Assembly: GCF_033095865.1 (NCBI RefSeq)
Contig: NZ_AP019365.1
Location: 3,321,501-3,385,500 of the forward strand
Direction of reading: 5' to 3'
Origin: Pseudomonas sp. KU43P
Lineage (GTDB): Bacteria > Pseudomonadota > Gammaproteobacteria > Pseudomonadales > Pseudomonadaceae
Length of the DNA: 64,000 nt
The notes beneath the pieces were generated by a model. That model saw only the letters and a list, made by a program, of their open reading frames with translations, was not told the origin of the DNA and did not search any database. Position numbers and translations under genes: made by a program. How positions within the stretch are numbered: the stretch's first letter is position 1; each line of letters opens with the position of its first letter. Positions 54,010 to 63,422 of this stretch are shown one piece after another.

Positions 54010-56031
54010 ATGCTGAATGCGAAACCGAGCACATTCGAAAGAACGCCTGTCAGTCCTTCCGGACTCTGGAAATTAAGCGCTTCATTCCTTTTAGCCAGTG
54101 CCCTCTCTATCACCACGCAAGCTTGGGCGGCGGAATCCCCCTAACCGGCAACAGATGCCACCAAGGCCGCCAACGATGCCTTGTTGAAAGAGCTGCCTTT
54201 CAACGACAAGACCTCTTTCGAGCTGGCGCACAAAGGCTTCATCGCGCCCCTGCCCTCCGAGCCGATCAAAGGCCCAAACGGCAACATGATCTGGGATCCG
54301 AACAAGTACGGATTCATCAAGGAAGGTGAAGCCGCCCCTGCTTCCACCAACCCCAGCCTGTGGCGCCAATCGCAGCTGATCAACATTTCCGGGCTGTTCG
54401 AGGTCACCGACGGCATCTACCAGGTGCGTAACTACGACCTGTCCAACATGACGATTGTCGAGGGCAAGGAAGGTATCACGATCTTCGACCCGCTGATCTC
54501 CAGCGAAACTGCCAAAGCCGCGCTTGACCTGTACTACAAGCACCGGCCGAAAAAGCCCGTTGTAGCCGTGATCTACACGCACAGCCACGTGGACCACTAC
54601 GGCGGCGTTCGCGGCGTGATCAACGAAGAGGACGTCAAGTCTGGCAAGGTCAAGGTATATGCACCCAAAGGCTTCCTGGAGCATGCCGTGGCCGAGAACG
54701 TGATGGCCGGTACCGCGATGAGCCGCCGTGCCAGCTACATGTACGGCAACTTGCTGCCACCGAATGAAACCGGCCAGCTGGGCGCCGGCCTGGGGACCAC
54801 CACTTCCGCTGGTACCGTAACCCTCATCCCACCGACCGACATCATCGAGAAGACCGGCGAGAAGCGCACCATCGACGGTCTTACCTATGAGTTCCTGTAC
54901 GCGCCAGGCAGTGAGGCGCCGGCCGAGATGCTGTACTACATCCACGAGAAGAAAGCGCTCAACACTGCCGAAGACTCGACCCATACCCTGCACAACACCT
55001 ATTCGCTGCGTGGCGCCAAGATTCGCGAACCGCTGCCGTGGTCCAAATACCTCAACGAAGCCTTGAAAATGTGGGGTGATGACGTGCAGGTGATGTACGC
55101 CATGCACCACTGGCCGGTCTGGGGCAACAAAGAGGTCAAGGAGCAGCTTTCGTCGCAGCGTGACATGTACCGTTACATCAACGACGAAACCCTGCGCTTG
55201 GCGAACAAAGGCTACACGATGACCGAGATCGCCGAGCAGGTGAAACTGCCCAAGGGTATCGCTCAGCGCTTCTCCAACCGTGGCTACTATGGCTCGCTCA
55301 ACCACAACGTGAAGGCCACCTACGTGCTGTACCTGGGCTGGTTCATCGGCAACCCGGCTACCTTGTGGGAGCTGCCGCCGCAAGAGCAATCCAAGCGTTA
55401 CGTGGACATGATGGGTGGCGCAGATGCCGTGCTCAAGAAGGCCAAGGAATACTACGACAAGGGTGATTTCCGCTGGGTAGCCGAGGTGGTCAACAAAGTG
55501 GTCTTTGCCGACCCGAACAACCAGGCGGCGAAGAACTTGCAAGCCGACGCGCTGGAGCAACTGGGCTACCAGGCCGAAAGCGGCCCTTGGCGCAACTTCT
55601 ACCTGACCGGAGCCAAGGAACTGCGTGAGGGGGTCGAGCAGTTGCCGACGCCAGACACCGCCAGCCCCGATACCGTCAAGGCCATGGACCTTGACCTGTT
55701 CTTCGACTATCTGGCCATGCGCCTGAAAGGGCCTGAGGTCGAGGATAAGCACATCACCTTGAACTTCGATTTCACCGACCTGAAACAGCAGTACGCACTG
55801 GAGATGGTCAACGGCGTGCTCAACCATACCGAAGGCCTGCAGGCGAAGGACGCCGATGCCAAGATAACGTTGACTCGCGACACCTTGAACAAGCTGATGC
55901 TCAAGGAAACCACCCTCAAGGATGCGATTTCTTCAGGTGCAGTGAAGGTGGATGGTGCCGAAGCCAAACTCGAAGAGCTGATGAGCTACATGGACAACTT
56001 CGACTTCTGGTTCCCAATCGTCACGCCTTGA
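54010..56031 (+). pseudogene. sdsA1: SdsA1-type alkyl/aryl-sulfatase, interrupted by an in-frame stop
   Basis: A full-length frame of ~673 codons begins at the ATG at 54010 (AAGGGAG 7 bases upstream). The signal peptide is clear: LSASFLLASALSITTQAWA then AESP. The next codon, 54142-54144, is TAA. After it the same frame continues uninterrupted with the entire mature enzyme: metallo-beta-lactamase motif THSHVDHYGG (about 54577), catalytic region AMSRRASYMYGNLLPP, the dimerisation domain, and a C-terminal SCP2-like domain (ALEMVNGVLNHTEGLQAKDA). The enzyme hydrolyses alkyl sulfates such as SDS to alcohol and sulfate in the periplasm. No in-frame ATG lies close after the stop (first is at 54286), so as written it is not expressed as a secreted protein. 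A sequencing error or readthrough are alternatives. Confidence 0.85.
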
Positions 56032-56200
56032 TGGCGCTCTGGCGTTAACGGACGGTGGCCGGCCTTCTGATCTTCAAGGAGGCCTTGCCACGTTCAAGGG
56101 GCGAAGGCTACGGGGTCTACGGCTCAGGTCAAGATCAACTCATCATGCCCTGTACATCATAAAGCCCGGACAACAGAATGCCTTTCTGCACGGCGTGTTC

Positions 56201-57250
56201 TCAGGTGGCGTTACGCATTGCCTTGCGAACTTCCCCCGGCGACCGACCGGTCCATTTGCGAAACGCTTTGCGGAAATTGGCCGCCTCGGAAAAACCAACC
56301 TGGGCAGCCAAGTCATCCATGGGCATATCGCTTTGCTGCAAGAACTCGATCGCCAAGGCGCAGCGAACTTCATCCAGCACACTCTGGTAGGTGCGCTGGT
56401 ACTCTGCCAACCGCCGGTGCAAGGTACGCGTCGACATACCCAAACTGCGCGCAACCACTTCTACCCCCGGAAAACGTCCGTTGCGACTTAGGCAGGCCAT
56501 GCGCACCGATTCGATCAAATCGGACTCGTCCGGCAGGTTGGCCACCAGTTGCTGACAAAATCCCATGCTCATCGCCGATGTGATCGGGTTGGCGTTCGGG
56601 CAAGGAAGCTGCAGCACACTCGCGTCGAAACGCCACTCCATGACCGGGCTGTCGAATTCCACTGGGCAATTGAAGAACGCTTCATAAGATTGCCAATGAT
56701 CAGGCGCCGGGTAAGGCAGTAGCAACCGCCGAGATGGAAAGGGCTTTTCCAGCACGCACTGAACCAGAGAATGGATCGAGGCGAACCAGAATTCGGTCGC
56801 CAGTGGCATCAACTCGCCCAAGGCAAAGAAGCCTTGACCAATGAATACGCCCTCGTCTCCTTCCAGTCGGAACGACTTCTGGAAGATCGGCCCTAGCAAG
56901 CGGATGTGCCTGATGCCGAACTCGACGGCCTGGCCGAAGTTCTCGCTGCTGACCAGGGCGTAGCCGAATATTCCGAAGTCGCTCAGGCGCTGCCTGGCAC
57001 CCGCCCTCAGACCACTGTCGCAGTGGCGCATCAAGCGCTGCATGTTGGCAAACACCACCAGCTTCTGCCGATGAGAAATCCGAGTAGCCGGATCGATCAT
57101 CTGTTCCGGCGATAACTCGGTACCCTCCAACAATCCCTGGGCATCGATGCCCTGAGCCTGCAGTTCGGCTACCAGGGCCGGAAGCCCAAGCATGTTGTGT
57201 TGCGCAACATCCATGGCAGTGCCATAGCTCCCAACGATCAACTGGGTCAT
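56201..57250 (-). CDS. AraC-family regulator, OruR-like
   Basis: A 349-residue AraC regulator with an N-terminal arabinose-binding-type domain (QGIDAQGLLEGTELSPEQM, GLRAGARQRLSDFGIFGYAL) and a C-terminal HTH (VEVVARSLGMSTRTLHRRLA and DDLAAQVGFSEAANFRKAF). It is divergent from the OmpW-GMC-ALDH operon and convergent to the alkylsulfatase, so it probably activates one or both in response to a substrate or alcohol. Confidence 0.87.
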   Translation of the reverse strand: MTQLIVGSYGTAMDVAQHNMLGLPALVAELQAQGIDAQGLLEGTELSPEQMIDPATRISHRQKLVVFANMQRLMRHCDSGLRAGARQRLSDFGIFGYALVSSENFGQAVEFGIRHIRLLGPIFQKSFRLEGDEGVFIGQGFFALGELMPLATEFWFASIHSLVQCVLEKPFPSRRLLLPYPAPDHWQSYEAFFNCPVEFDSPVMEWRFDASVLQLPCPNANPITSAMSMGFCQQLVANLPDESDLIESVRMACLSRNGRFPGVEVVARSLGMSTRTLHRRLAEYQRTYQSVLDEVRCALAIEFLQQSDMPMDDLAAQVGFSEAANFRKAFRKWTGRSPGEVRKAMRNAT

Positions 57251-57385
57251 CCAAAGACCTCCATTCCCGCATTGGCAGAAATTAACCCCCTCACTGGCAC
57301 TTTACAACCTCCCGCCGTTCAACCCTGCGTTGCATCTTTAGCCTCGTTGATTCACCCAAGAAAAATAATAAGACACGAGGTTGTC

Positions 57386-58075
57386 ATGAGAAGACTGTTC
57401 GCCCCTGCCCTCGCCATGTTCCTACCGCTGACGCCGCTGCCGGTCTTGGCCGGCGACGCCCCCTTGAACATCGTGCGTATTGGCTATGCCGACATTCAGT
57501 TCAACACAGACTCGGGCGATATGACCGGCATGCCTGGCACGACCCCTGAACATGTTCAGGCCACTGTGCGTGACACCGGCACCTTGGCACTGATCTACGA
57601 ACGAAGACTGGGTGGCCCCTGGTCTCTGGTGCTGCAGACCGGTGCACCGCCTGTCATCGACTTCGATGGTGCTGGAACCGCCCAGCCGCTGGGTAAGGTG
57701 GGCAGCGCTCGCGCTTGGTTCCCTGCCGTGCTGATCGCCTACAACTTCGAACTGTTTGGCGTGCAGCCCTATGTCGCGCTGGGGGTCAACTACACCTGGT
57801 TCAGCGAAGAGAAGATGACCGCTGCCTACAACACAGCGTTCGGCGGGACCTCCAGTACCTCCAGGCTGGACGACTCATTCGGCGCCGTGGCCAAGGTCGG
57901 CGTAGAGATTCCGCTGGCCGACAACTGGAGCGCCGGATTTTCCTATTCGCGCTACTGGATCGATACCACTGCCACCATCAAGACCCAGACCCCTGGCTTG
58001 GGCGAGGTCAAGCGCAAGATCGATGTTGAAGCAGACCCTGACGTCTACTCGTTCACCGTTGGCTACCGCTTCTGA
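57386..58075 (+). CDS. OmpW-family outer membrane protein (AlkL-like)
   Basis: A 229-residue protein with signal peptide (MRRLFAPALAMFLPLTPLPV, cleaved near VLAG) and an OmpW beta-barrel: NIVRIGYADIQFNTDSGD start, LGVNYTWFSEEKMTA, and the terminal YRF of outer membrane proteins. GAGG is 5 bases before the ATG. OmpW relatives such as AlkL carry hydrophobic compounds across the outer membrane. It is the first gene before an alcohol dehydrogenase and an aldehyde dehydrogenase (29-bp and -4-bp spacing), suggesting uptake of a fatty alcohol or similar. Confidence 0.87.
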   Translation: MRRLFAPALAMFLPLTPLPVLAGDAPLNIVRIGYADIQFNTDSGDMTGMPGTTPEHVQATVRDTGTLALIYERRLGGPWSLVLQTGAPPVIDFDGAGTAQPLGKVGSARAWFPAVLIAYNFELFGVQPYVALGVNYTWFSEEKMTAAYNTAFGGTSSTSRLDDSFGAVAKVGVEIPLADNWSAGFSYSRYWIDTTATIKTQTPGLGEVKRKIDVEADPDVYSFTVGYRF

Positions 58076-58104
58076 ACTTGCCGCAATACCTACGGAGCCC
58101 AGAC

Positions 58105-59727
58105 ATGAGCACTGAAAAAATGAACGCTACGTTCGACTACATCGTGATTGGCGGTGGTTCGGCTGGTTGTGTGATTGCCAGCCGGTTAAGCGAGGATCCT
58201 GCCATCAGCGTCTGCCTGATCGAAGCTGGCGGCAGCGACAAAAGCGTATTGATCCACGCGCCTGTGGGGGTGGTGGCCATGTTGCCGACGCGCATCAACA
58301 ACTGGGCCTTTCAGACCGAACCACAGCCCGGCCTGAACGGGCGTCGCGGCTATCAGCCGCGAGGCAAGACACTCGGCGGTTCCAGCTCGATCAACGCCAT
58401 GCTTTACGTGCGCGGGCACCGTCAGGACTACGACCAATGGGCCGCGCTGGGTAACCGGGGTTGGTCGTATGAAGAGGTACTACCGTATTTCATCAAGTCC
58501 GAGCAAAACCAACGTTTGGATGATGCCTATCATGGCCAGGACGGCCCGCTCAGCGTGGTTGAGGTGAGTTGCCCGAGCGCCCTGAACGCCGCCTTCATCC
58601 AGGCTGCCGAAATCAATGGCATCCCGCGCACGCCGGACTACAACGGCGCCCATCAGGAAGGCGCGTTCATGTATCAGGTCACTCAGCGCAATGGCGAGCG
58701 CTGCAGCGCCGCCAAGGCATTCCTCACGCCCAACATGCACCGCCACAACCTCAGGGTACTGACAGGTGCTGTCGTCGAGCGCGTGCTGGTGGAATCTGCA
58801 CGTGCCACGGGCGTGCAACTGCGCCAAGGCAGCGAACGCATCGTTCTCAAGGCTCGGCACGAAGTGGTCCTGAGCGCAGGCAGTTTCGGTTCGCCGCAAT
58901 TGCTGATGCTCTCGGGTATCGGCCCGCGCGAAGAACTGCACAAGCATGGCATCGCCGTCATCCATGAACTGCCGGGGGTAGGCGAAAACCTTCAGGACCA
59001 TATCGACTATGTGTTCACTTACCGCAGCCCCGATAAAACCAACACCTTTGGCTGCTCACCCACTTTCAGCCTGAAAATGCTCAACGCCATGATCCAGTGG
59101 AAGCGCGAGCGCAAGGGCCTGGTGACCTCGCCATTCGCCGAATCGGGGGCATTCTTCAAGAGCCAACCGGCTTTGGACGCCCCCGACCTGCAGCTGATCT
59201 TCGTGCCGGCCATCGTCGATAACCACGCGCGCAATCTACGCCTGGGTCACGGCTTCAGTTGCCACCTGACCCTGCTGCGCCCGAAAAGCCGTGGTACCGT
59301 CCGGCTTGCCAGTGCCGACCCGCTGGCGCCACCGCTGATCGACCCGCGCTTCTTCAGCGCGGTACAGGATCTGGAAGTACTTATGCGCGGCGCCGACATA
59401 CAACGCGCCATCCTCGAAGCCACGCCTCTGGCACCCTATCGTGGAAAGCCTTTGTATCCCCTGCTTCAACACGACCGTAAGGCCGTGGAACAGGACATCC
59501 GCAATCGCGCTGACACCCAGTACCACCCGGTAGGTACCTGCAAGATGGGCCACGACCCTCTGGCGGTGGTGGATGACCAACTGCGCGTGCATGGCATCAC
59601 CGGCCTGCGCGTGGCAGACGCCTCGATCATGCCCACGCTGATCGGCGGCAATACCAATGCACCCAGCATCATGATTGCCGAGAAAGCCGCCGACATGCTG
59701 CTGCGCAGCCGCCTGGAGGGGAAATGA
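58105..59727 (+). CDS. GMC-family FAD alcohol dehydrogenase (AlkJ/choline dehydrogenase-like)
   Basis: A 540-residue GMC oxidoreductase. The FAD motif is [17 protein letters not shown] (about 11-27), signature 1 [20 protein letters not shown], signature 2 [16 protein letters not shown], and the catalytic His in [11 protein letters not shown]. The ATG at 58105 has GGAG 8 bases upstream; an earlier start would add nine residues. It oxidises a primary alcohol to the aldehyde with electrons going to the respiratory chain. It overlaps the aldehyde dehydrogenase by 4 bases. Confidence 0.9.
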   Translation: MSTEKMNATFDYIVIGGGSAGCVIASRLSEDPAISVCLIEAGGSDKSVLIHAPVGVVAMLPTRINNWAFQTEPQPGLNGRRGYQPRGKTLGGSSSINAMLYVRGHRQDYDQWAALGNRGWSYEEVLPYFIKSEQNQRLDDAYHGQDGPLSVVEVSCPSALNAAFIQAAEINGIPRTPDYNGAHQEGAFMYQVTQRNGERCSAAKAFLTPNMHRHNLRVLTGAVVERVLVESARATGVQLRQGSERIVLKARHEVVLSAGSFGSPQLLMLSGIGPREELHKHGIAVIHELPGVGENLQDHIDYVFTYRSPDKTNTFGCSPTFSLKMLNAMIQWKRERKGLVTSPFAESGAFFKSQPALDAPDLQLIFVPAIVDNHARNLRLGHGFSCHLTLLRPKSRGTVRLASADPLAPPLIDPRFFSAVQDLEVLMRGADIQRAILEATPLAPYRGKPLYPLLQHDRKAVEQDIRNRADTQYHPVGTCKMGHDPLAVVDDQLRVHGITGLRVADASIMPTLIGGNTNAPSIMIAEKAADMLLRSRLEGK

Positions 59728-61169
59728 TGAACGGTATGGCACACACAAGCGACACGGCCGAAATCGAACACATGCAACGGGTGCTGCAGCGCCAGCGGGA
59801 GGCGTTCAACGCGCAGCCATATGTACCGTTCAAGGCGCGTGTGCAGCACCTCAAGCGCCTGGTCGGCGCCATCCGGCGTTACCAGCAAGCTATCGTCGCC
59901 GCGCTGGATGCCGACTTCGCTGGCCGCGCCGCGTTCGAAACCTTGCAGATCGAAGTGCTCGGGCCGGTATTGCACGCCCGTCATGCGATTGCCCATCTAC
60001 GGCGGTGGATGAAGCCTCAGCGGCGCAAGACCGAACTGCTGTTCCTGGGCAACCGTGCCTGGGTCGAATACCAGCCCAAAGGCGTGATAGGCATCGTCGG
60101 CACCTGGAACTTCCCCCTGTACCTGACCCTGGGGCCGTTGATCACAGCCCTGGCGGCGGGCAACAGAGCGATGATCAAGGTATCGGAGTTCGCACCCCAC
60201 AGCCGCAAGGTATTGCAGGCCTTGCTCGCCGAAGTGTTCGACGAGGATCATGTAGCGGTATTCGGCGGCGAGTTGGCCTCAGCGCAGGCGTTCACCGGGA
60301 TGGCGCTGGATCACCTGGTGTTCACCGGTGCGCCGCAAGTCGGCCATCATGTGATGCGCGCCGCCGCCGAACATCTGGTGCCGGTAACCCTTGAACTGGG
60401 TGGCAAGTCGCCGGCGCTGCTCGGTGAGGACGCCGATCTTGCGGATGCGGCCTTGCGCATAGCCCATGGCAAAGGTTTCAACGCCGGCCAGGTGTGCGTC
60501 GCGCCGGATTACATACTGGTCCCCGAAGGCAAGGCAGCGCTGTTCGCCGAAGCCGTGACGCAAGCGTTCGAACGGCTGTACCCGGACCCAGCCACAAGTG
60601 CCGACTACACCAGCATCATCAGCGAGCGCCATGCCCAGCGCTTGCAGGCACTGCTCGCCGATGCCCGGGCCAAGGGCGCGACAGTGCACAGTTGTCGCAG
60701 CTCGAGCGACTCACCAAGACGCCTGCCCTTGCAGGTGATCACCGGAGTAAGCGATGAAATGCGGGTGGCCCAGGAAGAACTGTTCGGGCCACTGTTGCCC
60801 ATCATCGAATACCGTGACCTGGACCAGGCGATCGCCTATATCCAGGCCCGCCCCAGGCCCCTCGCGCTCTACCCTTTCGGGATGGACGCAGGGCAAACCG
60901 AGCGCCTGCTCAAGCACACCCACAGTGGCGGCGTGACCCTGGACGACTGGGCCTGGCATGTGTTTCAGCACGACCTGCCGTTTGGTGGCGTGGGCAACTC
61001 CGGGATGGGCTCCTACCATGGCGAGGAAGGTTTTCGCGCATTGTCCCATGGCAAGTCGGTGCTCAAGCGCCAGCGCTGGTTCCCGACCCAACTGTTTCAT
61101 CCGCCCTATGGCCGCTGGCTTCAGCGCCTGGTAGTGCGGTTCTATCTTGGCAAGGGAGAGCAAGACTAG
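59724..61169 (+). CDS. Aldehyde dehydrogenase, coniferyl-aldehyde dehydrogenase type
   Basis: A 481-residue aldehyde dehydrogenase of the CalB/fatty-aldehyde group. Motifs: [20 protein letters not shown] (Asn), [16 protein letters not shown] (Glu), [17 protein letters not shown] (nucleophile Cys), and [16 protein letters not shown]. The last ~30 residues ([17 protein letters not shown]) form a basic hydrophobic tail that may attach to membrane. The start ATGATG overlaps the alcohol dehydrogenase stop by 4 bases. It turns the aldehyde made by the GMC enzyme into the acid. Confidence 0.88.
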   Translation: MMNGMAHTSDTAEIEHMQRVLQRQREAFNAQPYVPFKARVQHLKRLVGAIRRYQQAIVAALDADFAGRAAFETLQIEVLGPVLHARHAIAHLRRWMKPQRRKTELLFLGNRAWVEYQPKGVIGIVGTWNFPLYLTLGPLITALAAGNRAMIKVSEFAPHSRKVLQALLAEVFDEDHVAVFGGELASAQAFTGMALDHLVFTGAPQVGHHVMRAAAEHLVPVTLELGGKSPALLGEDADLADAALRIAHGKGFNAGQVCVAPDYILVPEGKAALFAEAVTQAFERLYPDPATSADYTSIISERHAQRLQALLADARAKGATVHSCRSSSDSPRRLPLQVITGVSDEMRVAQEELFGPLLPIIEYRDLDQAIAYIQARPRPLALYPFGMDAGQTERLLKHTHSGGVTLDDWAWHVFQHDLPFGGVGNSGMGSYHGEEGFRALSHGKSVLKRQRWFPTQLFHPPYGRWLQRLVVRFYLGKGEQD

Positions 61170-61227
61170 GCTGGCACAGGGCGGGTTGGCGCCTCGGGCG
61201 AGGCGCTAACCCGCCCTCAGGTATTGA

Positions 61228-62073
61228 TCAGTAGATCCCCATCATTGCTTCGATGCTGCGCACCATCGATACCAGGCGCGGGCCTATGTCGTTTTCCAGT
61301 TGCCCTTCGTTGAGCAGAAACGCCGACACCCCACAGTTGAACACCAGGATCTCGCCATCGGCCATCCGCCGCATCGGTACCGCAACCGCGTGAATTTCTC
61401 GCCGCAGGTCACCGTAGGAAACCGAAAAACCACGCGTTTGAACGTCTTGAATGCTTTGTTCGATTCGCCCCTGGAACGCCACCCAGTCCTCTGGCGTTCG
61501 AACCTTGATTTCGTTCAGCAAAGCCGTTCGTTCTTCGCGCGAGGCTCCCGCCAGGAATGCCCGACCCATCGCCGTGCGCGCCACCGGGTAGCTCAGGCCG
61601 ACATCCGGCGGGTGGCTCATGGGGGCCGAGCTACGGCTGCTTTCCAGGTACACCACATTGAGCCTGTCGCGCATGCCCAGCGACACGGAGCCACGAATAT
61701 GGTCCGCCAGCTCCTTCATGAACGGCCGCGCAATCTGCCGGATGTTGAGGCTCGCCAGCAACGGGTAACCCAGGGACAGCACTGCCGACCCCAACTGGTA
61801 CTTGTTGTTCAGGCGGTTGATACGCAGATAGCCCAGACGCACCAGCGTGTAGGTGAACCGCGAGATCGTTGCTTTGGGCATGCCGGTACGCGCAGACAGT
61901 TCGGCATTGCCCAGCTGAGTATCGCGCGCGCTGAAACAATGCAGCAACTCCAGCCCCCGGGCCAGGGTCGCGGCAAACTGCCGATCATCGGCGAACTCCT
62001 CCACCAGATAATGCCTGGCCGGCGAATGCCAGTCTTCCGATCCGCCTTGAGGCGACCTGTCATCCATTGCCAT
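61228..62073 (-). CDS. IclR-family transcriptional regulator
   Basis: A 281-residue IclR regulator. The winged helix is GNAELSARTGMPKATISRFT (about 55-75), followed by an effector domain (RTAMGRAFLAGASREERTA and VAVPMRRMADGEILVFNCG). The ATG at 62073 is preferred over 62091 because GGGAGG precedes it. It is divergent from the acyl-CoA dehydrogenase and acyl-CoA synthetase genes, with a dyad in between, and likely controls them. Confidence 0.87.
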   Translation of the reverse strand: MAMDDRSPQGGSEDWHSPARHYLVEEFADDRQFAATLARGLELLHCFSARDTQLGNAELSARTGMPKATISRFTYTLVRLGYLRINRLNNKYQLGSAVLSLGYPLLASLNIRQIARPFMKELADHIRGSVSLGMRDRLNVVYLESSRSSAPMSHPPDVGLSYPVARTAMGRAFLAGASREERTALLNEIKVRTPEDWVAFQGRIEQSIQDVQTRGFSVSYGDLRREIHAVAVPMRRMADGEILVFNCGVSAFLLNEGQLENDIGPRLVSMVRSIEAMMGIY

Positions 62074-62135
62074 TTTCCACCTCCCAACCAAGAACCAGCG
62101 CTAGCGTGACACTGGCGTTCCAATTATTCAAACCA

Positions 62136-62154
62136 TGTTCCGCAGAGCCGAACA
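62136..62154. promoter_or_regulatory. Candidate IclR operator
   Basis: TGTTCCGCAGAGCCGAACA: 7 of 9 positions pair across the dyad, with exact 5-bp outer arms TGTTC/GAACA. Located 63 bases upstream of the IclR start and 73 bases before the divergent dehydrogenase. Confidence 0.5.
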
Positions 62155-62226
62155 GTGCTTGCCCGAAGATCGGATAGACCGCCATATGCTCGTGCATACC
62201 TCATAAAAACAAGACAGGAGGCAACC

Positions 62227-63381
62227 ATGATCAGAGATCAGCAGGCACTTGAAGTCTTACTGGCAGGCATCCGCCAGTTCGTGATCGACAAGGCCATACC
62301 TCTGGAGTCGCAGGTCGAACAGCACGACGAAATACCGCCGGCGCTCGTCCAGCATATGCGCGACAACGGTTTCTTCGGCTGGAGCATTCCCGAAACATTC
62401 GGCGGCGCCGGCCTGACCACCGAGGAGCTGGTGCTGGCTGCTCTCGAGCTATCACAGTGTTCGGTTGCGTTCCGAGCGCGCGTAGGCACCAACACTGGCA
62501 TCGGTTCGGAAGGCATCGTGGCCGATGGCACCGACGCGCAAAAAAGGCTTTACCTGCCGCGCCTGGCAAGCGGTGAATGGACTGGCTGCCTGGCCGTCAC
62601 CGAGCCCGAGGCAGGTTCCGAAGCCACCCACGTGCTCACCAGCGCACGTCGAGACGGCGACAGCTACATCCTCAACGGTGAGAAGTGCTACATCACCAAC
62701 GCACCCCTCGCCGACGTCTTCACCGTTACCGCCCGGACCGAGCCCGGCAGCCAGGGTGCCAACGGTGTTTCGACCTTCATCGTCGAACGGACCACCCCTG
62801 GCCTCAGCACTGGCGCACCCTACCGCAAGATGGGCCAGGCAGGTTCGCCGGTCAGCGCGGTCTATTTCGACAACTGCCGGGTCCCGGCGGCAAACCTGCT
62901 GGGCGGTGTGGAAGGCAGGGGCTTCAAGACCGTGATGAAGACCCTCAACAAGCAACGTATCCACCTCGCCGCGCTGTCGACCGGCCCGGCCATGCGCATG
63001 CTGCACATGGCCATCGAGCACACCAGCAGGCGTGTGCAATTTGGCCAGCCGGTGGCAAACATGCAGCTGGTCCAGGCCATGATCGCGGACTGCCAGACCG
63101 AGATCTTTGCGGCGCGCGCGATGATCCTCGAAACCGCGCGCAAGCGTGACCGCGGCGAGGACGTGGTGCTCGAAGCGTCCATGTGCAAGTACTACGCCAC
63201 GGAAATGTGCGGGCGGGTTGCCGACCGCTGCGTACAGATGTTCGGCGGCGCCGGATACATCGCCGACCACGCCGCGATCGAACGCTGGTACCGGGATGTC
63301 AGGCTGTTCCGCCTCTATGAAGGCACCAGCCAGATCCACCAGCTGAACATTGCCAGGCAGGTACTGGCTGCCCACCGCTGA
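62227..63381 (+). CDS. Acyl-CoA dehydrogenase
   Basis: A 384-residue acyl-CoA dehydrogenase. FAD segment CLAVTEPEAGSEATH is near residue 120, YGG-type motif QMFGGAGYIADHAAIERWYR near 340, and the C-terminal LYEGTSQIHQL carries the catalytic Glu. The ATG at 62227 has AGGAGG 6 bases upstream. It is followed 41 bp later by an acyl-CoA synthetase gene, and both face away from the IclR gene. The synthetase-dehydrogenase pairing repeats the arrangement seen in the aru operon. Confidence 0.88.
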   Translation: MIRDQQALEVLLAGIRQFVIDKAIPLESQVEQHDEIPPALVQHMRDNGFFGWSIPETFGGAGLTTEELVLAALELSQCSVAFRARVGTNTGIGSEGIVADGTDAQKRLYLPRLASGEWTGCLAVTEPEAGSEATHVLTSARRDGDSYILNGEKCYITNAPLADVFTVTARTEPGSQGANGVSTFIVERTTPGLSTGAPYRKMGQAGSPVSAVYFDNCRVPAANLLGGVEGRGFKTVMKTLNKQRIHLAALSTGPAMRMLHMAIEHTSRRVQFGQPVANMQLVQAMIADCQTEIFAARAMILETARKRDRGEDVVLEASMCKYYATEMCGRVADRCVQMFGGAGYIADHAAIERWYRDVRLFRLYEGTSQIHQLNIARQVLAAHR

Positions 63382-63422
63382 GTCGGGTACGCACCTACTT
63401 CTCTTTGACACAGGAACGCCCC

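Noticed and set aside
54091..55827. 578-codon minus-strand frame opposite the alkylsulfatase
   Set aside because: Antisense shadow with no recognisable domains; the sulfatase is firmly identified.
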